A stretch of DNA of 64,000 nucleotides from Cerioporus squamosus (lineage: Eukaryota; Basidiomycota; Agaricomycetes; Polyporales; Polyporaceae). The notes beneath the pieces were generated by a model that saw only the letters and a program-made list of their open reading frames with translations, did no database searches and was not told the DNA's origin. Both the position numbers and the translations under genes were made by a program. This document shows positions 46,366 to 58,358 of this stretch, piece by piece. Within the stretch, counting starts at the first letter, position 1. Each line of letters starts with the position of its first letter. The stretch is taken from assembly GCA_022592435.1 (NCBI GenBank), contig JABYQS010000040.1, positions 124,001 to 188,000 on the forward strand, in the 5' to 3' direction.

Positions 46366-49026
46366 ATGGCAGACCCTACACAACCATCTCGCTGTTCGGT
46401 ACCTAGCGCCACTGAGGCCGAGGGCGACGGTCACCCCGCCGCTGAGGCTGACCTGGGAGGCTTCTCGATAGACGAGTACATTCCTATGAAGGTCGTTGTC
46501 ATCGGCGCCGGCTTCAGCGGAATCCTCGCTGGCATCAGGTGCGTCCTATCTGCTTGTTGTGTACACGGGTAGTTCATCCACGCGCCGAAGGTTTCCGCAG
46601 AAGATTCCGGGTGTCAATCTTACCATCTATGAGAAGAGCGCAGGGGTCGGCGGAACCTGGTACAATCATAACTATCCGTGAGTAGTTGGCATCCCTCTCC
46701 CCCGGCGTAATAGCTTACGAGAGTCGATGCCAGCGGTGTTGCTTGCGACATCCCCGCCCTTTGCGTACGTGACGTCACGTCCCTGACTCCTCGCAGCTGA
46801 CTCACTTACCTCATTGTAGTATCAATACTCGTTTGAGGACAAGGTGCGTAGTCCTCGATTGATCATATCCGACGTCCCCCTTGCGCTGACGCCGAGCTTC
46901 GTCCACAGCGAGACTGGTCGTCCTTCCACGCTCCTGGACCCGAAATCCAGCAGCATCTGCAAGATGTTGTTGACAAGTACAAGGTCTGGCGATACCTCAA
47001 GCTCCAGCATGAAGTCGTGCACGCTGCATATGACCAGCCGACCGGAAGGTGGCATCTGCGTATCCGTCGCCTGAAGGCCGACGGGGAGGGGTTCGAGGAG
47101 ATACAGGACGTCGCGGACGTTTTGGTCAACGCGATCGGTGTCCTCGCACGATGGAAGCTCCCAGCGATCGCCGGTATACACGGCTTCACCGGTGAATTGT
47201 ACCATACCGCTCAATTCGCCCCGATGAAGGAGCCATGGGAGGTCGTCGCGAAGCGATGGAGGCAGAAGAGAGTCGGTGTGATAGGCGTGGTGAGCTATCT
47301 GAATCCTGATAGTGATGTGGTAGACGTCGATGCTGAAGCGTTGGCATCAGGGATCTGCGGCCATACAAGTGGTGGCCGCCCTTCAGCCGAGGGTCGGACA
47401 GCTCGTCAACTTCGTTAGAGGACAGGCATGGTTTACTCCGCCGTTAGGGAGCGATCTGGTATCGCAGATCCTCGGCCAAGAAGACCGGACGGTTGAAGGA
47501 AATGGTAAGCCCCCCGGAAATGGACGCTCTTCTATGCTCAATTTGATGCAGTGGTTTTCACCTCGGAAGAGAAGGAACGGTTCGTGAATGAGCCGGGGTA
47601 CGCGTCGAATGTCAGATGCTTGCTAGAGAATAGGGTCAACGTACGTGCATACCCACTCTCCATGCTGTCACCCTCATTCAAGGGAGTCTGCCGCAGTCTA
47701 TGCACTCTCTCACGCAGAAGGGTAGCGCTCGTCAGACAGAGCTGCAGGAGATCCTGAGGAGAATCATGGACGAGAAGCTTGCCAAGAAGCCGTGGATTGC
47801 GGAACAGCGTATGTGATGTCTTCTCTACAACCGACACGTCCTAACAGCCACGCGATCAGTCACGCCCGGCTACCCAGTGGGATGCAGACGCCTGATGCCA
47901 GGGCCTGACTATCTTGCGGCTCTGTGCGCGGACAACGTGGGTATAGCAGGAATGTCTCCACCGCTACCTCTGACAGACCTTTTGGCTGGCACGGCACATA
48001 ATAGACCGACTTCGTCAGTAGTCCTATCCGCACTTTCACTGCGAGTGGAGTGGAGACCGAAGACGGTGTGCACCACGAATTAGACGTCGTATTCTGCGCA
48101 ACAGGTACGTGATGATTGACTGACACGCTTCCCCCGTGCGCCTGCTGAGCTTCTGTGGAACCTGACAGGATACGACACATCGTGGCAGTTGCCGTTCGCT
48201 ATCATCGGACGGAACGGCATGTCCCTGAATGAGAAGTGGAAATCCCATCCGACCTCCTATCTCTCGATGTGCGTCGACGACTTCCCGAACATGTTCATGT
48301 GCCTCGGACCCAACTGCTTCGTCGGCACCGGTTCCTTGATCCCGATGATTGAATCAACCGTCATGTACGCGGTGCAGGCCACCGCGAAGATGCAGCGGGA
48401 GCGTCTCAAGAGCATGGAAGTCAAGGCTAACGCGGTTGAAGACTTCCAAAAGTACATTGAGGTACGTCTGTCCGTTCGAGGAACAGATAGTTCTACTGAG
48501 CGACGTCGTGGGTCCAGAGCTACTTCCCGAAGGTACTTGGCAGTTTGTCTGCACTCCTGTCTCCTGCTAACCCAAGCCTCCGAGCAGACGGTTTACAGTG
48601 ACCAATGTCGCTCTTGGTACAAGATGGGCAAGGAAAACGGGAGGATAATCGCCTTGTGGCCAGGTGAGCGGATAACTGGTAGGAAGCACTACGTATAAGC
48701 TCACCGTAGGAAGGATCAAACCTACATGCGAAGAGGACTCTTGAGCATCCTCGCTGGGAAGACTTCCGGTACGAGCAGCGCGACACTGGAGTAACAAACC
48801 GGTTCTACTGGTTGGGCGATGGTCAAACCTACGCCGAGAAGACACTGACCGGCGACCGTAAGCTTTCTGCGCTTGGCCAAGACGTTTCGAAGTGTACTTA
48901 TGACATGTTGGCAGGTGCATGGTATCTCGCGGAAGACCAAATTGATCGCCCTCCAGGTAAGCGAGACAATCGTGGCTTAATGCAATACCAAGGCTTACCG
49001 CCGACGGCCCAGTCGCTTCCGACTAG
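46366..49026 (+). CDS. Baeyer-Villiger-like flavin monooxygenase FMO-B
   Basis: NADPH- and O2-dependent flavoenzyme that would insert oxygen into a small molecule. It has about 14 short exons. Motifs in order: FAD-binding VVVIGAGFSGI, then GGTWYNHNYPGVACD (fits the Baeyer-Villiger fingerprint [AG]GxWxxxx[FY]P[GM]xxxD), then FTGELYHTAQF (fits the FMO fingerprint FxGxxxHxxxF), then NADPH-binding VIGV|GSAAI across an intron. Later blocks are YPVGCRRLMPGPDY, LDVVFCATG and FPNMFMCLGPN. The model ends RPPVASD at TAG 49026, matching FMO-C. All exons are open. It sits inside the OMT inverted duplication, which suggests a shared pathway. Substrate unknown. Confidence 0.88.
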
Positions 49027-49269
49027 GTCGCATCTGCGAGATGAGTAACGCGTGCTGTCCCGGAGCATACGTACAGAATACACGATCTTGCCCTCTAGAT
49101 AGCCTCCCCTTTGTTGTTAGAACGCACTGTCGCCGATGTGTCAACCTTCCGCATAACTACGCTTCATTGCGTCCGAAATTGACACGACATCCTTGGGGGC
49201 CGTATGCGACGCAGGGCGGATTGAAGCTCTAGCGGAGGAGTGCATCGAAGCGGCAGAGCTGTCTAGTTA

Positions 49270-50355
49270 CTACTCGACCTGTAAGTTCAACACAGCAACG
49301 TGGCGAGATGCCTTACTATCCCTGCTTCTCGAGTATGACTCCAGTATGCTCTCTCGGTCCAGTTGTGTCGGCCTCAGGACATCGGCGTCGTCTTTTTCGT
49401 CTTCTCCGTCGGACTCGTCAGTATGGGCTGTGTGATCTGAGTCCTCGGCATCACATTCACTTCCGTCGGACGACGCGTGCGAGTGACCTCCAACGTCCGA
49501 CTTCTCGCCAGCCGTCTGCGTGCGCTGCACACCAAATTTCGCAAGGTCCTCCTCCTCCTGGATCCTCTCCGACATACTCGTGAGATACTCGCACAGCGCC
49601 TCGACTTCCTCCCTGACCGGCGAGTTCAACTCCTCAAGCCACCCGAGCGCGCCGTCAAGCTGAGACAACCCGACCAAGCACAGCGGCAGCAGCATCATAA
49701 CTGCGGTCTGCATAACCCAAGTCTTCGCGAAGCGATGGAAGCGTACGCCGGGTGAACCATCCGGGACGAGCTCGGGACTGCAAACGACTGGTCATTCGGG
49801 GTTGCGCGCGGCGCCCCATACGTTTTCACGCCGGAACGAAGAATGATTGTATGTGGTGTAGAGCAGCCGTACGCTGCGGAGAGCGGGAGTGTGATTCCTT
49901 CCGGTATCCAGTATGGGGTCGCCTCGCAAGCTCCCAACAGGGGGATAGGGTGTGAGGAAGTCCTTCGGTTCACCCCAGGTCATATGAAACCAGATGTCGA
50001 GGTATCTCAGCGTCGAGGAATGCACTTGCAGCTTGAGATACTTCCACTGTGGCCAGTCTTGGGGAGGATGTGGTACAACGACGTGCTCCACCACTGGGCA
50101 GAGCTCAACGACGTGCTTGATAACATCTCCTTACACTGCCATGTTATCGCGGCGCATGTCGACAACAAGGGGATAGACATGTAGGTACGTCAGCCGAGAT
50201 CCGAAGGGTTGGATGAGTTCGAGCGGGTCTGCGAGCGGACCTATGAGAATAGTAAGATGCGCTAGTCGAGGGATGCGCATGAACAGAGGTGACTGTTGTA
50301 AGCTGAGTAAGTACTCAACGAAACTTCGTTGACGGTCACAAGTGCCTCCCGCCAC
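49270..50355 (-). pseudogene. Truncated F-box/LRR paralogue of the 1.8-3.9 kb gene
   Basis: Aligns with the C-terminal half of the F-box gene at 1765-3860: RIPRLAHLTILIGPL, RLTYLHVYPL, STLRYLDIWFHM, ALRSVRLLYTT, and finally SRHVAVLN against YRHVAVWE. The acidic tail is also conserved. The coiled coil, F-box and first repeats are absent; homology stops about 40 bp before the bestrophin gene. A TGA near 49797 sits where the relative has Trp in PDWP. A further frame change separates the first two blocks near 50100-50130. It is a dead 3' copy. Confidence 0.8.
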
Positions 50356-50394
50356 CTACCCGCACCCATCGTAAGTATTTCTCTCCACGTAATC

Positions 50395-52965
50395 TCAAGG
50401 AGCGCACGCACCGAACACCGCGTCGATCCGTGTCTGCGAGTCTACCGCTTGGTCGTGTGCGGCGCGGATGTGCGCGCCGTCGTGATGCGCACCGAGGTAG
50501 ACATTCGGGCACGAGACGCGCTTGATGCGCTCGATGTCCGCATGGATGATTGCGCGGCAGAAGAAGTCCAGGTCGAGGTCGTTCTGCTCAGTGAGCACGG
50601 TCAGCGGCTGCGCGTCATCAGAGCGGGAGAAAGGAGGAACGTACTTCGTCGTAGCCTGATGGGGTGTGGGGGCGACGATGAGTGACATGTGAGAAGCTTC
50701 TGGAGCGGACGAGGACGCACCGAAGGGCTGCTCGATCTCCTCGCCGGCCGCAATAAGGCCGAGGTATATGAATGCGGCGACGCCGACGCCGGGTATCGCG
50801 TACCAACCGAAGAGGTCGACTAGCTGGAAAGGGAGGCAGAAGAGGTAGATCCATACGGTGCTGAAGTAGATGTCAGGTGGCGCCACGAGTAGACATTCAC
50901 GAAGTTCGAAAACTCACTGTCTAGTGCATTCGAACGCGATCATCCCGGAGATCAGTATGAGGTAGCGGCTCCCAGGCTTGGAAACACGTACCGGATGTGA
51001 ACGGAGTATACACTGTGGATTCTGTTAAAATCGAACATCGACAGATCCAACCCGATTGACTCACAAAGGCAGTGGCGTAGTCAAGATCCTCTCGAGCGCT
51101 GTGATGCACTTGTCAGCCCAGCGCGTATCAGACGAGGTCCAGGAGAACTCAACTCACTCGACAAACTATCCTCGAACGCTTGCAAACAGCCCAGCATACC
51201 GCCCAACGCACCTCCGGGGACGACACTCCGCTCATCAAGCACGCTCAGCCAGATGCTCAGCGAGCGCAGGATCTCAAGCGGGAGGTTCTCCCCGCCACCC
51301 GCGATGCGCGGCCGGTGCTTCGAGTGCGTGATCCCGAGCCGCTCGCCCGTGTCCTGCAACCTCGCACGCATGTGCTCGCGGTGCGGGTGCCCGTTCTCAC
51401 CTGCAATACACACGCCACGTCAGCAAGCCCTCCCCAGTCCGGAACGAGCACGACTCACCCTGCGGGTTCCCATCGACATCATCTCCGGCCCATCGCCTTT
51501 GTATTCCGCCTTCGTCGTCGTCGCTCTCTCCCGCCTCAACATCGACCGATTCGCCGCCCGCGCCGCGCACGGTGACCCTCTTGCGGAAGCCGAGCGTGCG
51601 CGCCACTGCCTGCATGACGTTAGCGAAGGGAATCAAATCCGCGCGGACGTCGCCGAAGATGCCCTTGCTCGTCCCATGTGCGGCCACTGCGCTCGGCAAA
51701 AGAGGGTGGCGCTCGCGCTCTCCGGCGTCGCTCGAGACGGACGAAAGGGACGAGGACGACTGTGCGTGGTGGAGCGGAGGCGGCATGAAGGTGCCGTAGG
51801 TGTTGATGGGCGGGATGACGGGGTCGCGGAGGCTATCCTGGCGCGTCGAGGAAGACGGTGAAGAGGGTGACGGGCCCGGGAGAGCGAAAGGTGGGACTTC
51901 GGGGTGGAGGTCGCGCGGGGACGAGACTTCGGAGACCTCAACTGTCGGCTGCTTCTTGCCATCCCGGCGGTGATGGACGTGCTGCGGAAGGTGAGCAGGA
52001 TGCATAAGGCGGCGAGTGACGAGAACTCACCTCGTGCAGCGGTTTCACGAGCGGGTACAAGTCCTCGTAGTAGATGCCCATCTCGCCTGCCAGTGTGCTG
52101 TCAGTACAATGTGTTACAGCCCGTATGATCGGACTACCTCTGAGGTGATGCTTGATCGCGACAATGAACCTGCAGAAGGTGCGTGAGCGGCCCGTGCATG
52201 TCCTGTCTGTGAACGTACCCTTCGACCAAGTCGAGCGCAATGCGCTTCTCAGCCATGATGCGCCTAGCTACGTGCACGTCGACCTCCGGACTTGTCCCGT
52301 CAGCGTTCACCTGCGTAGGTGCCAGCTTGAGCGGGACGTGGATCCAGGCAAGCCGCGTGAACGTGCGCGCCGATCGGGCGAGGTCCGACCACGCACTGCG
52401 ACCTTGCCAGTAACGGTCATAACTAAGTAATAGCGAGTCAGTGGTGGGTTTTGCCCGCTTGTAAGAGTGAGACGAGACCTACCCAGAGCTAGCGCGGTAT
52501 GAGATCACGAAGCCTATCACTACGCCTGCTCAAGATTGTAAGTACGAGGCAGAGGCGTGTGTACGAGGTGCTAACACAGACCAAGGAGGGTCAGCATGAC
52601 ATTGGGAATGCCGAGGTGTACGCTCGTCCGTAGAGAGATCGAAACCACCGCTGCCAGCAGATGTGTGGTTAGCGCCGGAGAAACACTGCGGTCGGCTGGA
52701 GGCAAGCCTACCAGCGGCGAAGACGGTGTGCAAGAGCACAGCAGGCCATATCCGCCAGATCTAGACAAGAAATTGTCAGCAAGTCACCAACAGTATCGCG
52801 CCTAGTGTTCTGCTGTAGCAAACTTACCACGGTGCCGCGGCCGAAAGTCCAGCTGACAAGGTTCTCCTTTGAGGCTACTGGCAGTAGAACTCGTTCCTGG
52901 TGACTGTCAAAAGCAGGAAGTAGTACATGTCCGGTAGAAGACCGGATTCTGGCAGACTCGGTCAT
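50395..52965 (-). CDS. Bestrophin-family anion channel-like membrane protein
   Basis: A gene of about 13 exons with the bestrophin/UPF0187 plan. It starts at ATG 52965. Blocks are SWTFGRGTV|IWRIWPAVLLHTVFAA, SVHLGIPNVMLTLLGL, VIGFVISYRASSG|YDRYWQGRSAW, KRIALDLVEG|FIVAIKHHLRG, IYYEDLYPLVKPLHE, then PLEILRSLSIWL, ALERILTTPLPF|VYSVHIR, LPFQLVDLFGWYAIPGVG, and GEEIEQPFG|YDE|NDLDLDFFC. Homologues are chloride or small-anion channels in membranes. Between KPLHE and PLEILRS there is a Ser/Pro-rich loop of roughly 200 residues, probably cytosolic and disordered. It lies in the spacer of the inverted duplication and need not belong to the OMT/FMO pathway. Confidence 0.88.
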
Positions 52966-53585
52966 GAACGTGGTATCGTGGTGGATATTAATCCCGATAT
53001 GCGGTAAGCGCCAGATGAGGTATCCTGAGCGAGATCTTGATGTCCACTATTTCGGACAGGTATGCAGCACAAATTGTTGTATCCACTAATGAGCGTAAGG
53101 CGTTGAGTTGGGTATCAAGAAGCAGAGAGCACAGAACGAGATGGGGACAGGGAACAGGATACGGTTCAAAGTGACGCGAGGATGCATTGATCTCATGTTC
53201 CCACGACTACAGCTTACATAAGCTGACGGCTTAAGGCGCACATTCGAGTTCAATCAAGAACTTACTGATTCGTTATTATAACTTCGAATTACTCCGTGCT
53301 GCGACGTGAGGCTTTTGCTCATATCCCTGGGTTCAGAGAACTCGCATATCCGAGTCCTGGCTGTGCCGCACATATGGGGAGTGAGTGGAGGGATGGAGCT
53401 TAGTGAAACTTCCTCGACCGCGGGGGACTCGCTCGAGGCCGTAAGTCGCGTATCAGTATCCCGCCTTCGACGTCCCGGTCACGCAGACTTTCACCAGCCT
53501 CCGTTGACGAATTCCGCACAAACAAATCTCAAGCACATGATATAGCAGATTGACGATCCGTGTTCGGGCGTTGGTGGTTGACCCA
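52966..53585. other. Intergenic, upstream of bestrophin gene
   Basis: About 620 bp ending at the inner edge of the right arm. Only short ORFs are present, with no repeat or clear promoter element. Confidence 0.5.
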
Positions 53586-56500
53586 GGCAAGGAAGACGAT
53601 GAGAATTGCGCACGGTCATCGGCGTCGTCTACAACTCTGTCTAGATATCATATTTGGCATCAAGACGTCTCAAACCCGGAGAACATTAGCGTTGCGACTT
53701 GTTGAGGATGGGCACCCACGAAGCCATTGGACGTGTAGGCCGCACTGTCGCCGTCGACTGCCTCAATCTAGACTGGAACAGCGGTCGTGTAAGCCCACAG
53801 GGAGCCGACTGCACGCTTCACGCGTGTGATCTTCCACCCAGACGCGTTCATGAGAGCCTCATACTCGCGGTACGTGCGTTCCTTCGCGTTGAACCTTCCG
53901 AGCATCTGGAAGCCGCATCAGCATCATAGGATCAGCGGGCTCGCCCGCCGAGAAGCAGCCAGCGGACGACGAAACAAACAAGGGAAGACGTGCACGCACC
54001 TGGATGTCGAGGATATACCCGTTGGCGCCGCCACGGCCGAGGTTGGGGAGGAGGGGAGAACCCTCGGGGACGAGCGACCGCACTGCGCCAAGAGCCTCAG
54101 ACCCTTCTTTGCCGCTCTCGTTGTCCACGCACGCGTACGCGAGCATGACGTCGATCCAGAGGAGCTTCGTGTTGGGACCTGCTGCGGCGCGGAGCATCTT
54201 CAACAACCTGAGGTGCCGGAGGACATCAGTCACACGCGCGCAACAATGCAAGGTGGCACGCACTTGAGGACGTAGTCGTCCGTCCAGTTGTGGGCGATCG
54301 CGCGGATGAACATCACATCGGGGTGGACGACGGTGCCGACGCCGGGGACGTCGAAGGAGCGCTGCGGATCAAAGAAGTCGTGGGCGTGGTACGACACACG
54401 ACCCGAATCGAAGATCTCGGCGTACTTCTCTCCCCAGGCCTATGGACAATGACAGTGACGGTCAATGTCAAGTCGGAGCATAGGCGGTGTGCGCAGGATA
54501 AGGCAAGCACGGTTCACACGGAGGTGGACACAGCCGTGGTAGGGGTAGCGGGGGACGAGACCGATTAGCAACAGCACGTCAGCGATGCTGAGGCGGATGA
54601 CTGACCTGACGCCCGAATGCAACGACCGGCGCGCGGTCCTCAACGACAAAGCGCAGGTGCGGGTACGCCTCCGCGAGGAGGAGCGTAATAGTCCCAATAC
54701 CTCCTCCGATATCGACGACAACCGAGTCTTTCGGGAGCTCTTCCCATGGGAACCCTGCGAAGTTCGCGTGATAAGTCAATGTGTCTGAATGCTTGCGAGC
54801 TTGAAGGCTGGCGAACTGCATCCGTCCGGCCTGCGAGGAAGCATGAGAAGGAAAGCTCACCGTGTATAATGTTCTCAGCGATCTCGAACTGCTTCCCTCC
54901 ATGCATAGCATGACCGAAGCGCACAAGCCTGTGCTCGTTGCCGGGTTGCTCGATCCACTCATAGTACTTGAGGGGGGTCTTAAACGTGAAGTTGAACGCG
55001 GAGTCAGTCTTGGAACCGCCGTCGTTCAGGAGCCAGTCGGTCAGGTTGGTCATGAGTTTGAAGACCTCGTCGCCACTATAAGGCAAACATAGCTTAGTAC
55101 GGGAGAATGTCAAAGAGCAGTCGAGGTACTCACGCGGTAGCGCAGTATGCAGCAACGCCATCGGACTCGTCATACTTGGTTCCAGGGCTATTCGAGGCTT
55201 GATGAGGAGATGGTGCGGCGACAGGCGAAGAGAACTCACGAGTTCTTGAGCTGCTCGAACGACTTGCCCGAGTCAATGTACGAAGACAAGCGGTTGTTTG
55301 TGAAGACGTCCGGGGTGACTTCGCGAAGCCAGTGGAAGGTCGCGAGCATGCGAAGTACATGGCCTGATATGGTGTTAGAGATCGACTTGTACAAAAGCGA
55401 AGCGAACCGCAGGTACATACTGAGCTTCGACGGATCCAGCTCGACGGGCGGCCCTTCGGTCTTCCAGCTGCGCAGCGCAGTGATCTTTTGCGCAATCTCC
55501 TTGACGGGCAGCCCAGCTGGTCCTGCCTCACGGAGGATCTCGACCGTGTTGCTGGCTTCAAGGAATTGTAGGCAAGCGACAACGTTCGTCTAGCTCATCG
55601 GAGAATGAGCTCCGACATTATATAGGACCGCCAAGACCGCCAGACACAAACGTACCGAGTTGATACTTTCGTACAGGGAGAACCAGGGCTTGTTGACGGT
55701 AGCAGAGAGCTGTCCCGCAGCGGCGACGATGCGGTTCGCCGCAGTGAACACGGTGTGGTCGACTCTCAGCTCTTCCGCCCTGTCGACCTCTGGAGCATGC
55801 TTGAGGCTAGTGTAGTATGGAGCGTCCAGGGATGGGAAATCCAACGACTCGGCTTTGTAGACCTTCTCCATCTCGGTGATGGCTTCACCGATCACGGCAT
55901 GGAGGGCGCGTAGAGTAGAGAAAGTAGACATGGCGGGGTGAGTGGGATCTGACTACGAGTCGAGCGAACCTCCCGTCTTTATGGAGGATGTCCTGCGTGC
56001 CAGATAACGAGGAGGCCGCTGAGAACGGACGGTGCTCGTTGTACGAGTAGAGACGAAGACCTACGTGGTGCGACAGCATGAGAGTCCACGCAATCGGTTG
56101 ACAGTTGTGATCATTCAGCGGAGGTTCCTTGGCCAATGTCGTCGAGTACGTCGAGACAGAAGCTTGATACTGTACCTCCGGCGTCCCAAGGTCCTCGGTA
56201 TCCTACGCTCAGACGTTGTTCGACTGTGTCTGCGATGGGAAACGGTCAATACGAAGGCGACAGAACCATTTAGGCGGATAGCTACATCATGCGTCGCACA
56301 TGTAAACATGGCAGCCGTGGTGTGTGTCGCGATCGCAGCAGCACGTTCGCAATACGTATCGCGAAGTTCGAACTTCCGGTCAAGGTGGAAGCGATCCCGA
56401 TGATCGAGCCTGACTTGCAGGAGTATCCAGCAGTGGGAGTGAGAGTTGCGAACGTGCATGGACGTGAGACATATATTCTTATGCCCGACAACCTGGTCTT

Positions 56501-56822
56501 GGTTTAAGCCCAACGACATGAGATGGTGGTAAAGCACAGAGGATGTACGGCCGAGTTGAGTTGATCAACACCGAGTACTTATTGATCGATAATTCATTGT
56601 TACTATTATGACGTTAGCGCTAGGTACTGATGTAGAGTAAGTCAAAGTTGCTTATCCTCACTATCAGATTAGATAGCCGCGCCATCATCGAGCATCCGAG
56701 TCCAAATTCTGAATCTCTGTCCTCCTCCTCCATCTTCAGCCGCACTTGCAGCGCAGAATACATGTGCAAATGCAGGAAAGTGAACTCTTACTTTAGACTG
56801 CCTACAGCAGGAGCCCATCACG
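53586..56822 (-). repeat. Right arm of large inverted duplication
   Basis: Reverse-complement copy of 39178-42438, about 3.24 kb. It carries OMT4, its 3' flank and about 890 bp of 5' flank. The arms match through introns and flanks with scattered substitutions and a few small indels. The outer edge is about 56822, only about 160 bp from the OMT relic. Confidence 0.95.
53768..55931 (-). CDS. O-methyltransferase OMT4, intact twin of OMT3
   Basis: Full-length plant-COMT-like O-methyltransferase with about nine exons, start ATG 55931 and stop TAG 53768. N-terminal domain MSTFSTLRALHAVIGEAI through GHVLRMLATFHWLREV; cofactor loop VVVDIGGGIGTITLLLAEA; catalytic-base region AIAHNWTDDYVLK; conserved SPLLPNLGRGGANGYILDI; end LWAYTTAVPV. 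Exon 3, broken in OMT3, is open here, so this is likely the working copy. It differs from OMT3 by a modest number of substitutions, some changing amino acids (for example WPDSLV against WTDDYV near the active site). Substrate unknown. Confidence 0.9.
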
Positions 56823-56981
56823 TCGGCCGAAAAAAAAACCGGATGGCCATTGGCCGACAGCGGTATAAGTATCTCCTTGCCCCAGTTACGCGCAACTGGG
56901 GAGATATACGCTATAAAAAGTATGTTTCGCGTCTGCTTGCCTTAACAGTTAACTCGCGCTGACTCGGACCTCAGGCGTCCA
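56823..56981. promoter_or_regulatory. Palindrome and TATA box in front of an OMT relic
   Basis: A 7-bp stem with a 6-bp loop, cccagttacgcgcaactggg (56881-56900), is followed 12 bp later by tataaaaa (56912-56919). A splice-acceptor-like cctcag precedes the relic. It may be a leftover promoter of a lost gene. Confidence 0.35.
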
Positions 56982-57161
56982 GGAGTTTGTCCACCTTACG
57001 CGCAGCTGCAGGTCAATCCGTGAAGATTGTCATCATCGACCAGATTCTTTCTGCCCGTTGCCTGTCGGGATGTGTTTCATGCCGTACTGGTTCCAGCCGC
57101 CTCGCCGCTCCTCTCGAACCTCGACAAGGCGTACGCAAGCGGATACCACTTTGATCTCACA
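56982..57161 (+). pseudogene. Single-exon relic of an O-methyltransferase
   Basis: Codes LSTLRAAAGQSVKIVIIDQI, then after a one-base shift near 57045 ILPVACRD and SPLLSNLDKAYASGYHFDLT, followed by a gtgcgt donor-like site. This is the penultimate OMT exon. It resembles OMT5 at the right end of the window (ILPLACRD, SPLLPNLGKAYASSYNFDIT) more than OMT3/OMT4. No other OMT exons are found around it. Confidence 0.85.
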
Positions 57162-57354
57162 GTGCGTCCGGTTCCCCCTATATTCTTTCCGCCGACATCG
57201 ACCACGCATGTCAACGGATGATAGTCTTGCTTAGCAGGAGAGAGCGCAGCTTGCGTGCGACCGCTTTTTGTTGGTCGTACCCGACGCTGCCTCGGCTCGA
57301 GGAAAAGCCTACGTCGGGTACACGAATCAGGCACTACACACAAAGGTGCATTCT

Positions 57355-57480
57355 GCACCGGGCGATAGGTAGTCGATAGGGGAGTCAAAGGTCATGAACC
57401 GGGTGATAGGCAGTCAATGGGCATACTATAGGTTATTCCCCCGAATTCTGTTCCCCTGTCGCCCGCCTATCGCCCGGTGC
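57355..57480. repeat. 15-bp perfect inverted repeat flanking about 96 bp
   Basis: gcaccgggcgatagg (57355-57369) and its reverse complement cctatcgcccggtgc (57466-57480). An imperfect internal direct copy (accgggtgataggcagtcaa, near 57398) lies between. The size and layout suggest a small non-autonomous element or a hairpin. Confidence 0.7.
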
Positions 57481-58300
57481 AAGATCTGACTGTGCGTGCA
57501 GTGAGGTAGGTTCGCCTCCCAAACTTGCCTGGCTCGCAAGAACCTGACTTTCATCAAACATTGTCGTGTTAGCGGATGTACTCTCATCCAGCTATCCGAC
57601 ATGAAGACCGGTTCAATGGCATATCATAAGTAGCTGGAGTACTTCCAACTTGTCACCGACGCGCTGAGGAGAAGTAGCACGTGGGAAAGTCTAGCCCGGA
57701 TAAGTAGGCTGACCATGATGCCACGTATTATTGCTCGTCTCGTCAGATTAAATCACCATCAACCTCGAAGAAGTCATGAGGACAGAAGACGCTACAATCC
57801 CATGTCATTGGTTCATGTATCTAGGTAAGGAGAAGTCGCTGAACGCTAGTAGACCCTCTCCTGACCCGATATACTTACCGGTACAGTACAGGCCGCCGAC
57901 TGAAGCATCTTGTGACCGCCCCACCAACGTAGGTTCGTGGAACCGATCAAACCTCTTGCAGTCATCCGGAATGTTATATGTTTACCCTGACAACTCGGAA
58001 GAGCGCGAAAGTGTCTTGGAGGAACTTGAATGCACCTGTGACTGCTGCCCCACCGTGCCCCCCGCCGGCCATCTCCGCTCCTTGCTGCGACTTCGTGCGC
58101 GCGCTGTGAGAATGAATTGGCTTACCTGGCATGTCCCCTCTTACGAAGGTTGCCTATGTGTTCTCATGACTGACATACTACCGGTTTCCCAGGATGCTCC
58201 TTAATGCTCACCTGAAGTCTCGTCATACGCCAATCGGACTCCGTTTATCCCGCGTAAGCCCCTCCGGTCGGTAAAGCGGCGCATGCCGTACCGACATACT

Positions 58301-58306
58301 TATATA
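58301..58306 (+). promoter_or_regulatory. TATA-like box of FMO-C
   Basis: The sequence tatata lies 58 bp before ATG 58359, with a pyrimidine-rich leader between. Confidence 0.45.
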
Positions 58307-58358
58307 CCCACTCCATGGCAACTACCTTCCCTCGACTATACCACGACTCCCGCCTGAT

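Larger units (their letters stand above)
57162..58358. other. Intergenic upstream of FMO-C
   Basis: About 1.2 kb. It holds the inverted repeat at 57355-57480 and the TATA-like site at 58301. An ORF at 57776-58204 has no recognisable domain or introns and is not called. Confidence 0.45.

Noticed and set aside
57776..58204. 142-codon ORF before FMO-C
   Set aside because: No domain, no homologue in the window, no introns; Cys and Pro are scattered without pattern.
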